Assembly (NCBI RefSeq): GCF_943371865.1
Contig: NZ_CALRWL010000023.1
Span: 1-64,000, forward strand
Length of the DNA stretch: 64,000 nt
Source of the DNA: Azorhizobium sp943371865
GTDB lineage: Bacteria > Pseudomonadota > Alphaproteobacteria > Rhizobiales > Xanthobacteraceae
Direction of reading: 5' to 3'
Every line of letters begins with the position of its first letter. Within the stretch, counting starts at the first letter, position 1. Positions 1 through 9,000 of the stretch are shown one piece after another. The position numbers and the translations under genes were made by a program. The notes under the pieces were generated by a model that worked only from the letters and a program-made list of their open reading frames with translations, made no database searches and had not been told where the DNA came from.

Positions 1-54
1 ATTACCGGCACGCGGATCGGGGATGTCGTCGAAGATCGAGATCAAACAGGACAT
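1..54 (-). mobile_element. N-terminal start of an ISAs1-type transposase, cut by the window edge
   Basis: Reading leftwards from an ATG at 54, preceded by an AGGAGG ribosome-binding site, the 18 visible codons give MSCLISIFDDIPDPRAGN. This matches the start of ISAs1-family transposases, where an F-x-x-IPDPR motif opens the associated N-terminal domain. The gene continues beyond position 1, so intactness cannot be judged. The right end of the element, with its inverted repeat, should lie within the next 100 or so bases but I could not identify it. The family call rests on a short motif. Confidence 0.6.
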
Positions 55-405
55 CGGCGGCGCCTCCTCTACGCCGCCCACCAATCGAATCCGTTTCGCC
101 AAAATCGACAACTGCCAAATGCGATTCCCCTGCCCGCAAGGGGGGAGGGAGCACGGCTCGCGGGGGAGGTCGGTCCGCACGGTCGCAGGTGAGAACAGAC
201 CGGGAAGACCAAGGCGCCGCCGATTCGGGCGCGGTTTGATCCGGCTGTGTTCCGATCGCTCCGGGCCGGTGTGCCAGAGTGGGACAGGCCCCCATCCAGG
301 CCCGCTGGATCCTGCCTTTGCGGCATGTCACGATGCCGCCGTGCACCACCGCCATGCTTCCGCCGAAGTCCGGGGCGACCAGTGGCGCCGACACAGTGGG
401 GTCAT
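55..405. other. Non-coding stretch between transposase edge and DUF1007 gene
   Basis: No convincing gene is seen on either strand; the open frames here are shadows. It should contain the right end of the ISAs1-type element and the promoter of the metal-export pair that follows. I looked for a cobalamin or nickel-cobalt riboswitch ahead of the NicO gene pair and saw no conserved core I could defend. Confidence 0.5.
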
Positions 406-1044
406 ATGCGGCGATTGCGAACAGCGTTGGGTTTGGCGGCGGCGTTCAGCTGCCTGGGGGCGCTGCCGGCGCTGGCGCACCCCCATGTGTGGGTGAGCAT
501 GCGCACCCAATTGGTCTACAGCCCCGACGGCAAGCTCATCGCCCTGAAGCAGGACTGGACCTTCGACGAGGCCTTCTCGGTGTTCGCGCTCCAGGGCATG
601 GAGCGCAACAAGGACGGCTCCTATCCCGACAGCGTGCTGAAGCCTCTCGCCGAAGTGAACGTCACCTCGCTGAAGGAATATGACTACTTCGTGCGCGGCA
701 AGACCGCGGTGGCCAAGATCGCGTTCAAGGATCCGGTGGACTACACCCTGACCTTCGACAAGGACGCGCTGACCCTGCACTTCACCTTGCCGTTGGCCAA
801 GCCGGTGGCGGCCAAGGGCTCCATGACCTTCGACATCTACGACCCCACCTATTTCGTCTCGTTCGAGTTCGCCGAGAAGGACACGGTGAGTCTCGAGGGC
901 GCCCCCGCCGGCTGCTCGTTCCGGGTGGAGACCCCGGACCAGCCGCAGACCATGACATTGGGTGAGAGCTTCTTCTCCAACCTCACCGCGTCCAGCACCT
1001 ACGGCGCCCAATATGCCGACAAGATCCTGGTGAAGTGCCCGTGA
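406..1044 (+). CDS. DUF1007 family secreted protein (metal-transport partner)
   Basis: A 212-residue protein with a signal peptide: a positively charged start, a hydrophobic stretch, then ALAHPHVWVS, so the mature protein begins with a histidine-bearing motif. HPHVWV directly after the signal is the hallmark of the DUF1007 family. These proteins are typically encoded beside NicO or other divalent-metal transporters and are presumed periplasmic; their biochemical role is not established. I chose the ATG at 406 because everything upstream in frame lacks coding character and the signal peptide starts there. The stop overlaps the next gene by 10 bases, so the two are translationally linked. Confidence 0.8.
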   Translation: MRRLRTALGLAAAFSCLGALPALAHPHVWVSMRTQLVYSPDGKLIALKQDWTFDEAFSVFALQGMERNKDGSYPDSVLKPLAEVNVTSLKEYDYFVRGKTAVAKIAFKDPVDYTLTFDKDALTLHFTLPLAKPVAAKGSMTFDIYDPTYFVSFEFAEKDTVSLEGAPAGCSFRVETPDQPQTMTLGESFFSNLTASSTYGAQYADKILVKCP

Positions 1045-2099
1045 GGCCTCACCCGGCCCAGCGCCATCTCCGGCGCGTCGGCCGGTGGGTTCGCCAGGTG
1101 GCTTCGGCGCCTTCCCTTATGTCAGTGGCGCTCTTGGGTCTGGGGCTCGCCATCGTGGTACTGGCGCTGAGCGCCGCCGCACCGGCGCTGGCCCAGGCCT
1201 TCGGCCAGGCGGCGCCCAAGACCTCCCCGTTCGGCCTCGGTGCCGGCGCTCCGGGGCCGGGCGGCATCACCGGCTATCTGATCGCCAAGCAGAGCGAATT
1301 CTACCGCGCCTTGATCCAGGCGGTGCGCGCCGCCAAGGCCGATGGCCATGCCTTCGGCCTGCTGGCGGGGTTGTCGTTTGCTTATGGGGTGTTCCACGCC
1401 GCAGGGCCGGGCCACGGCAAGGCGGTGATCTCTTCTTATCTGCTGGCGGATGGCGGCACGCTGAAGCGCGGCGCCCTGCTGGCGCTCGCCGCCGGCATGG
1501 TGCAGGCGGTGGCGGCGATCCTGTTCGTCGGCGTGCTGGCGGTGGTGCTGGGGGCGACCGCGGTGTCCATGGCCCAGGCCATGACCTGGATCGAGGTGGC
1601 GGCCTATGGCGGCATCGCCATCTTCGGCGCCCTGCTGGCCATCTCCAAGGCCCGCAGCCTGATCGCCGTGCTGCGCGGCCAGCCCGCCGCCCATGTGCAC
1701 GGTCCCGACTGCGGCTGCGGCGACAAGCACGCCCCCGATCCCCATCTGCTGGACGGTCGCGGCGGCTGGAAGCGGGCCACCGTGGCGGTGGTTTCCGCCG
1801 GCGCCCGGCCGTGCTCGGGGGCGATCCTGGTGCTGACCTTCGCGCTGTCGCAGGGGGTGTTCGTGTCCGGCATCGGCGCGGTGATCGCCATGGGCCTCGG
1901 CACGGCGCTGACCGTGACCGGCATCGCGGCCCTGGCCGTCTACGGCAAGCGCCTCGCGGTGCGCCTCGCCTCCGCCGCCTCCGGCCGGGGCACGGCTCTG
2001 GTGCTGGCGGTGGAACTGGGCGCGGCGGTGCTGGTGTGCGTGTTCGGTGTGGCGCTGCTCACCGGTTATGCGGTGAGCGAGCGGCTGCTGCCGGGGTAG
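1035..2099 (+). CDS. NicO-family nickel/cobalt efflux transporter (RcnA-like)
   Basis: A 354-residue inner-membrane protein with about six to eight hydrophobic segments. Key NicO signatures are present: HAAGPGHGKA around residues 121-130 and ARPCSGAI in the second half, with a His/Cys-rich cytoplasmic loop between them (HVHGPDCGCGDKH) that could bind metal. The family exports or imports Ni2+ and Co2+; pairing with DUF1007 and the histidine-rich loop favour export. The start is a GTG inside the end of the DUF1007 gene; a later ATG at 1120 is possible and would remove a basic leader. Substrate and direction are inferred, not shown by the sequence. Confidence 0.82.
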   Translation: MPVRPHPAQRHLRRVGRWVRQVASAPSLMSVALLGLGLAIVVLALSAAAPALAQAFGQAAPKTSPFGLGAGAPGPGGITGYLIAKQSEFYRALIQAVRAAKADGHAFGLLAGLSFAYGVFHAAGPGHGKAVISSYLLADGGTLKRGALLALAAGMVQAVAAILFVGVLAVVLGATAVSMAQAMTWIEVAAYGGIAIFGALLAISKARSLIAVLRGQPAAHVHGPDCGCGDKHAPDPHLLDGRGGWKRATVAVVSAGARPCSGAILVLTFALSQGVFVSGIGAVIAMGLGTALTVTGIAALAVYGKRLAVRLASAASGRGTALVLAVELGAAVLVCVFGVALLTGYAVSERLLPG

Positions 2100-2178
2100 G
2101 GGCGGAGTTTCGGGCCGGGCGCAGAACGAGGCCCAAGCGTGCGGATGATCGCCGCCGGCGCGCCGAGCGCTCGTTAGA

Positions 2179-2280
2179 GCATTTTCGAGCCAAGTGGACA
2201 CCGGTTCGCGTGAAGAAAATGCGTATAAACAAAAACCTAGATCGCTTCAGTGTTTCCATGAAACGCTGAAGCGATCTAGG
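2179..2280. repeat. Two-hairpin palindromic intergenic repeat (REP-like)
   Basis: Two nested inverted repeats sit between the NicO and fic genes. The first pairs GCATTTTC (2179-2186) with GAAAATGC (2215-2222). The second is a near-perfect 45-base palindrome: 15-base arms at 2236-2250 and 2266-2280, with inner bases that also pair, leaving a three-base loop. The GAGCATTTTC and CCGGTTCGCGTGAAG words are familiar from repetitive intergenic elements of rhizobia. The right arm runs into the last codon and the TAG stop of the fic gene. It may also help end transcripts, although no T-run follows. Confidence 0.75.
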
Positions 2281-3346
2281 CCGACCCGTACCATGCGCCG
2301 CGCCCTGCGCCATGGGGCACCAGATGGCCCTGTTCGGTGAGGGCCTTCAGATGTCCCTTGATGGTGTGGCGGCTGGCGCCGGTGATGCGGGCGGCCTCCA
2401 TCACCGTCACGCGGCCATGGTCGCGGACCAGTTCCAGGATGGCCACCGATAGCTCTGGCAATGTCCCCAGCAGCACCTGCTCCCGCTCCATCTTGGCTTC
2501 CAGGCGCTGCTTCTGGCGGTGCAGGGCGGTCAGAAAGAACTCGATCCATGGGTTCCAGTCGGGCGCGGCGGTGCGAATGCTGCCCTGGGTGCGCCGCAGG
2601 GCGAGGTAATAGCCTTCCTTGTTCTGCTCGATCACGCTTTCCAGCGAGCTGAACGGGACATAAGCGTAGCCCGCCCGTAGCAGCAGCAGCGTGGTCAGGA
2701 TGCGGGATAGGCGCCCGTTGCCGTCCTGGAAGGGGTGGATCTCGAGGAACACCACCACGAACACGGCGATGACCAGCAACGGGTGAAGGCTGCGATCCTC
2801 TTCCCGGGCCCGCATCCAGGCCATCAACTCATCCATCCGGCGGGGCGTCTCGAAGGGAGATGCCGTCTGGAACACCACTCCGAGGCTCTTGCCATCGGCA
2901 TCGAAGGCTTCGACATGGTTGTCGATGGCTTTGTAGGCGCCGCGGTGCCGCTCGTCCTTGCGGGAATGGACCAGCAGATCGCGATGAAGCTGGCGGATAT
3001 GGTTCTCCGTCAGCGGGATGGCATCCGGCGCGGAGAAGATCGTCTCCATGACCTGCGCATAGCCCGCCACTTCCTCTTCATCGCGGGAGGCGAAGGTGGC
3101 GATGCTCAGATTGGAGAGCAACTGCTCCACCTCGCGGTCGCTGAGGCGCGCGCCTTCAATGCGCGTGGACGAACCGATGCTCTCAATGGTGGCCACCCGT
3201 CGCAGGCGCGACAGCCGTTCCGGCGCAACCCGGCCAATGGCGCGCCAGGCGCCCTTGAACTCATCGATCTCCGCGATCAGCGACAGCACCTGTGGGGTGA
3301 TGCGCAAGGTCGTGAGTGTGAGTGGGTGTTCTGATGTCCCATCCAT
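2276..3346 (-). CDS. Fic family protein, class II, with C-terminal winged helix
   Basis: A 356-residue protein. Residues 204-215 read HPFQDGNGRLSR, the complete Fic active-site motif, so AMP transfer or a related nucleotidyl transfer onto protein targets is predicted. Residues 60-65 (STRIEG) match the S/T-x-x-x-E-G/N inhibitory helix of self-inhibited class II Fic proteins. Residues about 295-356 look like a winged helix-turn-helix (VTVMEAARITGASRHTIKGHLKAL), implying DNA binding. The start is uncertain: ATGs at 3352 and 3346 lie inside a repeated box, and the track upstream of them lacks coding character. The stop codon lies inside a palindromic repeat. Neighbouring genes are unrelated; target unknown. 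Confidence 0.85.
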   Translation of the reverse strand: MDGTSEHPLTLTTLRITPQVLSLIAEIDEFKGAWRAIGRVAPERLSRLRRVATIESIGSSTRIEGARLSDREVEQLLSNLSIATFASRDEEEVAGYAQVMETIFSAPDAIPLTENHIRQLHRDLLVHSRKDERHRGAYKAIDNHVEAFDADGKSLGVVFQTASPFETPRRMDELMAWMRAREEDRSLHPLLVIAVFVVVFLEIHPFQDGNGRLSRILTTLLLLRAGYAYVPFSSLESVIEQNKEGYYLALRRTQGSIRTAAPDWNPWIEFFLTALHRQKQRLEAKMEREQVLLGTLPELSVAILELVRDHGRVTVMEAARITGASRHTIKGHLKALTEQGHLVPHGAGRGAWYGSA

Positions 3347-3404
3347 TTCCATCCATTTATGGATAGGGCGGTCAACGCCAATTGTCCATCCGATTCCATC
3401 CATT
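3339..3404. promoter_or_regulatory. Pair of 19-bp direct repeats over the fic start: candidate operator
   Basis: CCATCCATTTCCATCCATT (3339-3357) recurs as CCATCCGATTCCATCCATT (3386-3404), 17 of 19 bases identical and 47 bases apart. Each box is itself built from two CCATCC half-sites. A small inverted repeat, TCCATTTATGGA, lies at 3353-3364. The first box spans the fic start codon. Since the Fic protein carries a winged helix, autorepression is a reasonable inference; nothing in the sequence proves it. Confidence 0.55.
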
Positions 3405-3670
3405 CCCGACCCGGTCACGCAAAGGCAATCACAGGCGCGCCCCAGGGGCCGCCGCCCCGCGCCCCATGCTGCAACGCACGTTTTTCGGGTGCGATGCGCC
3501 AAAATGCGTCAGGCCCGCTTTTGTGGCAACTTCGTTTCATAATCGCTCCAAACAACGAAATTGCCGGGGCCGGCGCGGCGTGTCAGCTTGAAGGGGCTGC
3601 GATCTGCGGCAGATGGCCGCTTGGGATGAGCCCTCGCCGTCGCCCCGTCGGGTCGCATGCGGAGGCGCGC

Positions 3671-6600
3671 ATGGCACTGAAGCAGGTCTCCCTCAAGGAC
3701 AAATACGATCTGGCGCAGGAGAACGTGTTCGTCTCCGGCACCCAGGCCTTGGTCCGGCTGACCTTGATGCAGAAGGAGCGCGACCGCCGCGCCGGGCTCA
3801 ATACCGCCGGCTATGTCTCAGGCTATCGCGGTTCGCCCTTGGGTGGGCTCGATCTCCAGTTCGGCCAGGCGGACAAATTGCTGCGCGCCAATGACGTGGT
3901 GTTCCAGCCCGGCCTCAATGAGGATCTAGCCGCGACCGCCGTGTGGGGTTCGCAGCAGGCGGAATTGCGCGGCGAAGGCAAATATGACGGCGTGTTCGGC
4001 CTCTGGTACGGCAAGGGGCCGGGCGTCGATCGCTCCGGCGACGTGTTCCGCCATGCCAACAATGCCGGCACCTCGCCGCACGGCGGCGTGCTGGCGCTCA
4101 TGGGCGACGACCACACCTGCGAAAGCTCCACCACCGCCCATCAGAGCGAATTCCATTTCGTCGACGTGATGATCCCGGTGCTCAATCCCGCCGGCGTGCA
4201 GGAGATCCTCGATTACGGCCTCTATGGCTGGGCATTGTCGCGCTTTGCCGGCACTTGGGTCGGCCTCAAAGCGGTGAAGGACACCATCGAATCCACCGGC
4301 ATCGTCGATGGCCGGGTGGATCGGGTGCGCATCGCCCACCCCGCCGATTTCCTGATGCCCGAGGGCGGGCTTAATATTCGCCTGATCGATACGCCGGTGG
4401 CGCAGGAGGAGCGGCTCCAGGAATATAAGCGCGACGCGGTGCTGCACTTCCTGCGCGCCAATCGGCTCAACAAATTCATCACCTCCGGCGGCCAACGCCC
4501 GCGCATCGGCATCGCCACCGTGGGCAAGAGCTATCTGGATGTGCGCCTGGCCCTGGATGAACTGGGCATCGACGAGGTGCGGGCCAATGATCTGGGCCTG
4601 CGGATCTGGAAACTGGCCTGCCCGTGGCCGATCGAGACTCAGGGCCTTTATGAATTCGCCAAGGGCCTCGACCTGATCATGGTGGTGGAGGAAAAGCGCT
4701 CGCTCATCGAGGTGCAGGTGCGCGAGGAGCTGTACGGCTCCGCCAACCAGCCGGTGTGCATCGGCAAGAAGGATGAAGAGGGCCGCTGGCTGTTCCCGGT
4801 GAAGGGCGCGCTGGACCCCAATGACATCGCCATCCAATTGGGCAAGCGCCTGCTGCGCTATGGCGACATTCCCGACATCGCCGCCCGCGTGGCGGAGCTG
4901 GAAGAGGCCCAGCGCATGCTGGCGGCCACCGCGGATGTGGCCAACCGCATCCCCTATTTCTGCTCCGGCTGCCCGCATAATTCCTCCACCAAGGTGCCCG
5001 AGGGCATGCGCGGCTCCGCCGGCATCGGCTGCCATTACATGGTGCAGTGGATGGACCGCGACACCGTCGGCTTCACCCAGATGGGCGGGGAGGGCGCCAA
5101 CTGGATCGGCGAGCACCATTTCTCCAAGCGCCCGCATCTGTTCCAGAATCTGGGCGACGGCACCTATAACCATTCCGGCTATCTGGCCCTGCGCGCCTCC
5201 TGCGCCGCCAAGGTGAATGTCACCTACAAGATCCTGTTCAACGATGCGGTGGCCATGACGGGGGGCCAGCATCACGAAGGCGACCTCACAGTGCCGGTGA
5301 TCGCCCGCCAGGTGGCCGCCGAGGGCGTGGAGCGCCTGGTGCTGGTGACCGACGAGCCGGACAAATATGCCGCCGACATTTCCTGGCCGGCAGGCATGAC
5401 CATCCACCATCGCGACGAACTGGACGCGGTGCAGCGGGAACTGGCGGCCATCCCCGGCGTCACGGTGCTGATCTATGACCAGACCTGCGCCTCGGAGAAG
5501 CGCCGCCGCCGCAAGCGCGGCCTCTATCCCGATCCCGATATGCGGGTGATCATCAATGAGCGGGTGTGCGAGGGCTGCGGCGATTGCGGCGTGAAGTCCA
5601 ATTGCGTCTCGGTGCAGCCGCTGGAGACCGAATGGGGTCGCAAGCGGGAGATCGACCAGTCGTCGTGCAACAAGGATTTTTCCTGCGTCAACGGCTTCTG
5701 CCCGTCCTTTGTCACCGTGCACGGCGCCAAGCCGCGCAAGGCGGCGGGCGTGGCCGGCAAGGTGGAAGGGCTGGCGGCGCTGCCCGAGCCGGCGCACCCG
5801 CAGATCCACGGCACCTATGGGGTGATCGTGACCGGGGTGGGCGGCACCGGCATCGTCACCATCGGCGCCATCCTCGGCATGGCGGCGCATCTGGAAGGCA
5901 AGGCCTGCGGCATGATCGACATGGCCGGCCTCGCCCAAAAGGGCGGCGCGGTCTATAGCCACATTCGCCTCGCCAACAAGCCGGAAGACATCACCGCCAT
6001 CCGGGTGCCGGCGCGCGGCGCCGATCTGGTGCTGGGCGGCGATCTGGTGGTGGCGGGCACCAAGAAGGTGCTCACTGCGGTGAAGCCCGGCGCCTCGCTG
6101 GTGGTGGTGAATACCCACGAGGTTCTGCCCGGCGACTTCACCCGCAATGCGGATTATTCGCTGCCCACGGAGCGGCTGAAGCGCACCATTTCCGCCTCGG
6201 TGGGGGCGGAGAACACCCACTTCATCGAGGCGACGCGCCTCGCCACCGCTTTGTTCGGCTCATCTTTGCCGCAGAACATCTTCCTGGTGGGCTATGCCTA
6301 TCAGCTGGGCGGCCTGCCGCTGTCGGCGGAGGCCATCCTCAAGGCCATCGAATTGAATGGCGAAGCGGTGGCCATGAACCAGTCGGCGTTCCAATGGGGC
6401 CGGCGCGCCGCCGCCGATCCGGCCGCGCTGGCCGGTCTGGTGGGGCCGCAGCAGGCGGGCAGCGATGCCCGCCGCCTGTCGGAAAGCCTGGACGAGATCA
6501 TCGCCCGCCGGGTGTCATCGCTCACCGCCTATCAGAACGCCGCCTATGGGGCGCGCTATGGCGAACTGGTGGCCCGGGTGCAGCAGGCGGAAGCGGCCAA

Positions 6601-7147
6601 GGCGCCGGGCCGCAGCGGCCTCACCGAGGCGGTGGCCAAGAACCTCTACAAGCTCATGGCCTATAAGGATGAATATGAGGTCGCCCGCCTGTTTGCGGAC
6701 GGCGCCTTCCAGGCCCAGGTGAACGCGGCATTCGAAGGCGATCTCAAGTTCGAGTTCCACCTCGCGCCGCCGCTGTTCGCCAAGGTGGATCCAGCTACCG
6801 GCGAGGCGCGCAAGATGCGCTTCGGCCCGTGGATGATGAAGGGCTTCGGCCTGCTGGCGCAGCTCAAGGGCCTGCGCGGCACGGCGTTCGATGTGTTCGG
6901 CTATTCGCACGAGCGTCGTACGGAGCGGGCGCTCATCACGCAGTATGAAGCGCTGCTGGACACCCTGCTGGCCGGCCTCACCCGCGACAGCCACGCCACC
7001 GCCGTGGCTTTGGCCTCGATCCCGGAGAAGATCCGCGGCTATGGCCATGTGAAGGAGCGCCATCTGGCGGCGGCCAAGGCGGAAGAAGCGGCGCTGCTGG
7101 TGCGGTTCAAGGCCCCGCCCCAGGCCCCGGCGCAGGCGGCGGAGTGA
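3671..7147 (+). CDS. Indolepyruvate ferredoxin oxidoreductase, fused alpha-gamma-type
   Basis: A 1158-residue enzyme that oxidatively decarboxylates aryl 2-oxoacids such as indolepyruvate to the aryl-acetyl-CoA, passing electrons to ferredoxin; thiamine diphosphate and iron-sulfur clusters are cofactors. The N-terminal part carries the pyruvate-oxidoreductase pyrimidine-binding domain (SGYRGSPLGGLD near residue 50). A thiamine-binding half follows up to about residue 620, then a cysteine-rich cluster region (CEGCGDCG at about 632, then SSCNKDFSC), and from about 715 the gamma domain (GVGGTGIVTIGAILG). Full length is usual for the fused alphaproteobacterial form. ATG 3671 has GGAGG at 3661; the frame runs on upstream without coding character. 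It stands alone. Confidence 0.88.
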   Translation: MALKQVSLKDKYDLAQENVFVSGTQALVRLTLMQKERDRRAGLNTAGYVSGYRGSPLGGLDLQFGQADKLLRANDVVFQPGLNEDLAATAVWGSQQAELRGEGKYDGVFGLWYGKGPGVDRSGDVFRHANNAGTSPHGGVLALMGDDHTCESSTTAHQSEFHFVDVMIPVLNPAGVQEILDYGLYGWALSRFAGTWVGLKAVKDTIESTGIVDGRVDRVRIAHPADFLMPEGGLNIRLIDTPVAQEERLQEYKRDAVLHFLRANRLNKFITSGGQRPRIGIATVGKSYLDVRLALDELGIDEVRANDLGLRIWKLACPWPIETQGLYEFAKGLDLIMVVEEKRSLIEVQVREELYGSANQPVCIGKKDEEGRWLFPVKGALDPNDIAIQLGKRLLRYGDIPDIAARVAELEEAQRMLAATADVANRIPYFCSGCPHNSSTKVPEGMRGSAGIGCHYMVQWMDRDTVGFTQMGGEGANWIGEHHFSKRPHLFQNLGDGTYNHSGYLALRASCAAKVNVTYKILFNDAVAMTGGQHHEGDLTVPVIARQVAAEGVERLVLVTDEPDKYAADISWPAGMTIHHRDELDAVQRELAAIPGVTVLIYDQTCASEKRRRRKRGLYPDPDMRVIINERVCEGCGDCGVKSNCVSVQPLETEWGRKREIDQSSCNKDFSCVNGFCPSFVTVHGAKPRKAAGVAGKVEGLAALPEPAHPQIHGTYGVIVTGVGGTGIVTIGAILGMAAHLEGKACGMIDMAGLAQKGGAVYSHIRLANKPEDITAIRVPARGADLVLGGDLVVAGTKKVLTAVKPGASLVVVNTHEVLPGDFTRNADYSLPTERLKRTISASVGAENTHFIEATRLATALFGSSLPQNIFLVGYAYQLGGLPLSAEAILKAIELNGEAVAMNQSAFQWGRRAAADPAALAGLVGPQQAGSDARRLSESLDEIIARRVSSLTAYQNAAYGARYGELVARVQQAEAAKAPGRSGLTEAVAKNLYKLMAYKDEYEVARLFADGAFQAQVNAAFEGDLKFEFHLAPPLFAKVDPATGEARKMRFGPWMMKGFGLLAQLKGLRGTAFDVFGYSHERRTERALITQYEALLDTLLAGLTRDSHATAVALASIPEKIRGYGHVKERHLAAAKAEEAALLVRFKAPPQAPAQAAE

Positions 7148-7167
7148 GAGGTTAAGCATTCCAACGC

Positions 7168-7198
7168 GTATTCGCGCCGCTTCCCGCGGCGCGGATAC
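7168..7198. terminator. Hairpin between convergent genes
   Basis: A 13-base stem (12 of 13 paired; left arm 7168-7180, right arm 7186-7198) with a TTCCC loop follows the oxidoreductase gene and faces the end of the cupin gene. There is no T-run on either side, so it is a possible bidirectional or Rho-assisted end point rather than a classical terminator. Confidence 0.4.
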
Positions 7199-7305
7199 GG
7201 CCGGCGCGCGCCGCTTTCCGGCGATGCCGGGCAGCACTGCCGCTGGTCAATGCCGCTGGTCTTGGGACAAGGCCAACTCTGACCCGCAAGTCCGACCCGC
7301 ACCTC

Positions 7306-8049
7306 TTACCCGCGCGTGCCGCCCACCGAGACGAACGCCATGAGGCAGGGTTCCGGCAGCGGGTTGCGCCAGCGATGCCGGGTGCCGTTCTGGACGATGC
7401 AGTCGCCCTGGCGCAAATGAATGGTCGCTCCGTCGTCCAGTTCCAGCGTCATCTCGCCCCGAACCACCACCCCATAATCGATGGTATCGGACGTGTGCAT
7501 GCCCGGCGCGGCACGGTCGAAATGATCGCCCATGCCGGGCACCTTCTCCGACAATTCCTTCAGGGCACTGTCAAAGGTGGGGCCGGGCGGCGGCTTCCAG
7601 CCTTCCGGTCGCCGGGGCGGATACGAGATCAACCGAAACAGCGTGCCGCCCGGACCGGGAAACGCCGTCGTGCCCTCGCGCATCGGATCGGGTTCAAGGC
7701 CGGTGAGGTTCGGCACCCCCTCGGTCCGATAGAGTTCATAGAAGGTCAGTCCCGGATTGGAGTCGATCTCCACCACCCTCGAGGTCACATCGAACGACTG
7801 GAACACCGATTTTCCGGCGGCATCGCGGCCGGTGAGCGCCCGCCTGGGGGGCGGCAGGTCCCTGGACTCCTTGGCTTCAACGGGTTGCCCCGTGGCGGCC
7901 AAGGCACCGCCGCCAACCAGGGCGAACAGAGCCCGGAGCGGATGGCGCCGATCCCCACCTTGAGGTGGCTGCGGGCGCGATGGTGCCGTGTCGCTGGGTT
8001 TGTTGCTGTGTTGTTTGTGCCAAAGCAAATGGAATATGCTCATATTCAT
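7306..8049 (-). CDS. Cupin-domain protein, probably exported or membrane-anchored
   Basis: A 247-residue protein. Residues about 36-58 (HPLRALFALVGGGALAATG) form a hydrophobic segment that could be a signal or anchor, preceded by an unusually long polar leader rich in Gln, Pro and His. The C-terminal 70 residues form a cupin barrel strand pattern (GVVVRGEMTLELDDGATIHLRQGDCIVQNG followed by RHRWRNP). The middle part contains a conserved-looking tract around GPGGTLFRLISYPP. No catalytic assignment is possible; such proteins are often annotated only as cupin domain-containing. ATG 8049 is used; a second ATG two codons later is equally likely. Confidence 0.7.
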   Translation of the reverse strand: MNMSIFHLLWHKQHSNKPSDTAPSRPQPPQGGDRRHPLRALFALVGGGALAATGQPVEAKESRDLPPPRRALTGRDAAGKSVFQSFDVTSRVVEIDSNPGLTFYELYRTEGVPNLTGLEPDPMREGTTAFPGPGGTLFRLISYPPRRPEGWKPPPGPTFDSALKELSEKVPGMGDHFDRAAPGMHTSDTIDYGVVVRGEMTLELDDGATIHLRQGDCIVQNGTRHRWRNPLPEPCLMAFVSVGGTRG

Positions 8050-8405
8050 CCTCCCTGGCCGGTTTTTCTTGTTTCTGGCGTAAAGGCGGGCCGCGCAATC
8101 TCCATGGTGCTGAACCTGTTGCTCTCATGCAACTAGACCATAGGCCTAATGTATTGACTGTGCTTCTACAGATTTCCCCGGTGGGCGGAACAGCGGCGGC
8201 GTCAGTTCGCAGGCCTCTGCGGGGACGTCCCACGGAAACTGCTTTGCATGCGTCCTATCTCTGCTGGATCTGACCCATCGCTTACTATGGAGTTCCTGCC
8301 GGCCCGACGCGATGGGGCCGCGATTGCTTTTGTGCGACCAAAGTGCAATTGTCGCTGTCGAGGCTCGGGCGTAATTTAGAGCATGTGGCAGGCGAGGGCT
8401 ATGCT
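8050..8405. other. Divergent promoter region between cupin and membrane-protein genes
   Basis: No gene is seen in these 356 bases. It should carry promoters for both flanking genes. An inverted repeat GTTGC-N6-GCAAC at 8118-8133 lies about 70 bases upstream of the cupin start and could be an operator. For the rightward gene, TTGTCG (8349) with a 17-base spacer to TAATTT is a weak promoter match. Confidence 0.4.
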
Positions 8406-8834
8406 ATGTCATCCGATGCTTATGCCGTCGCTGGTATCGTTGCCGTATTGCTTCCAACGATCTATTTTCTCATCGCCTCGCCGACCTTCCTGCTGGCGAA
8501 GTTCGATGACCCGTCCGTCACTTGGCTGATGCGGGGCTTGTTCAGCCTTCACTTCCGAATTATCTGCATCGGCGCGGTCGTTAGCATTGTCGCCTTCGTG
8601 ATCGCCGGCCGTCCGTTTTTCGTTCTCATTCCCGCGGTGATCGCGAGCTTGGCGGTGGCGATGCGGCGGTGGTTCCTGCGGCATATCGATGCCGAACTCT
8701 CCGCCCGCGACGCCGGCGATGCGCGGGCGGCTCAACGGCTGCGCCGACTGCACGTGCGGGGCATGGCTTTGAACGCCACGCAGTGCGTCGCGCTCATCGC
8801 CTTTATCCCGCTGGTGTTCGGCACGGCGATGTAG
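8406..8834 (+). CDS. Small predicted membrane protein, function unknown
   Basis: A 142-residue protein with about four hydrophobic segments: residues 8-28, 47-66, 68-85 and near the C-terminus (CVALIAFIPLVFGTAM). Between the third and fourth segments lies a charged helix (RRWFLRHIDAELSARDAGDARAAQRLRRLH). I do not recognise a family. ATG 8406 follows GGCGAGGG; a second ATG at 8401 is out of frame. Upstream in-frame codons look non-coding. It stands alone between a cupin gene on the other strand and a flavin-binding-type gene. Confidence 0.6.
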   Translation: MSSDAYAVAGIVAVLLPTIYFLIASPTFLLAKFDDPSVTWLMRGLFSLHFRIICIGAVVSIVAFVIAGRPFFVLIPAVIASLAVAMRRWFLRHIDAELSARDAGDARAAQRLRRLHVRGMALNATQCVALIAFIPLVFGTAM

Positions 8835-9000
8835 GGGCCCGCTCAAGCCCAGAGACCTGGAACGGCCAGCGACCTGGGAAGGGTAGAGATCTGGAGCCGG
8901 CGTGATCATGGTCCATCGCGCCGCGTCGCTTTGACTTGCTCGCCGCTTCGAGACCCGGCGTCCCGGCGCCCCGGTCGCCGCCGTCAGTCCCTCTCCCCCT

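Noticed and set aside
3359..3670. Upstream 104-codon extension of the indolepyruvate oxidoreductase
   Set aside because: It overlaps the fic operator boxes, lacks coding character, and the family start with a GGAGG site is at 3671.
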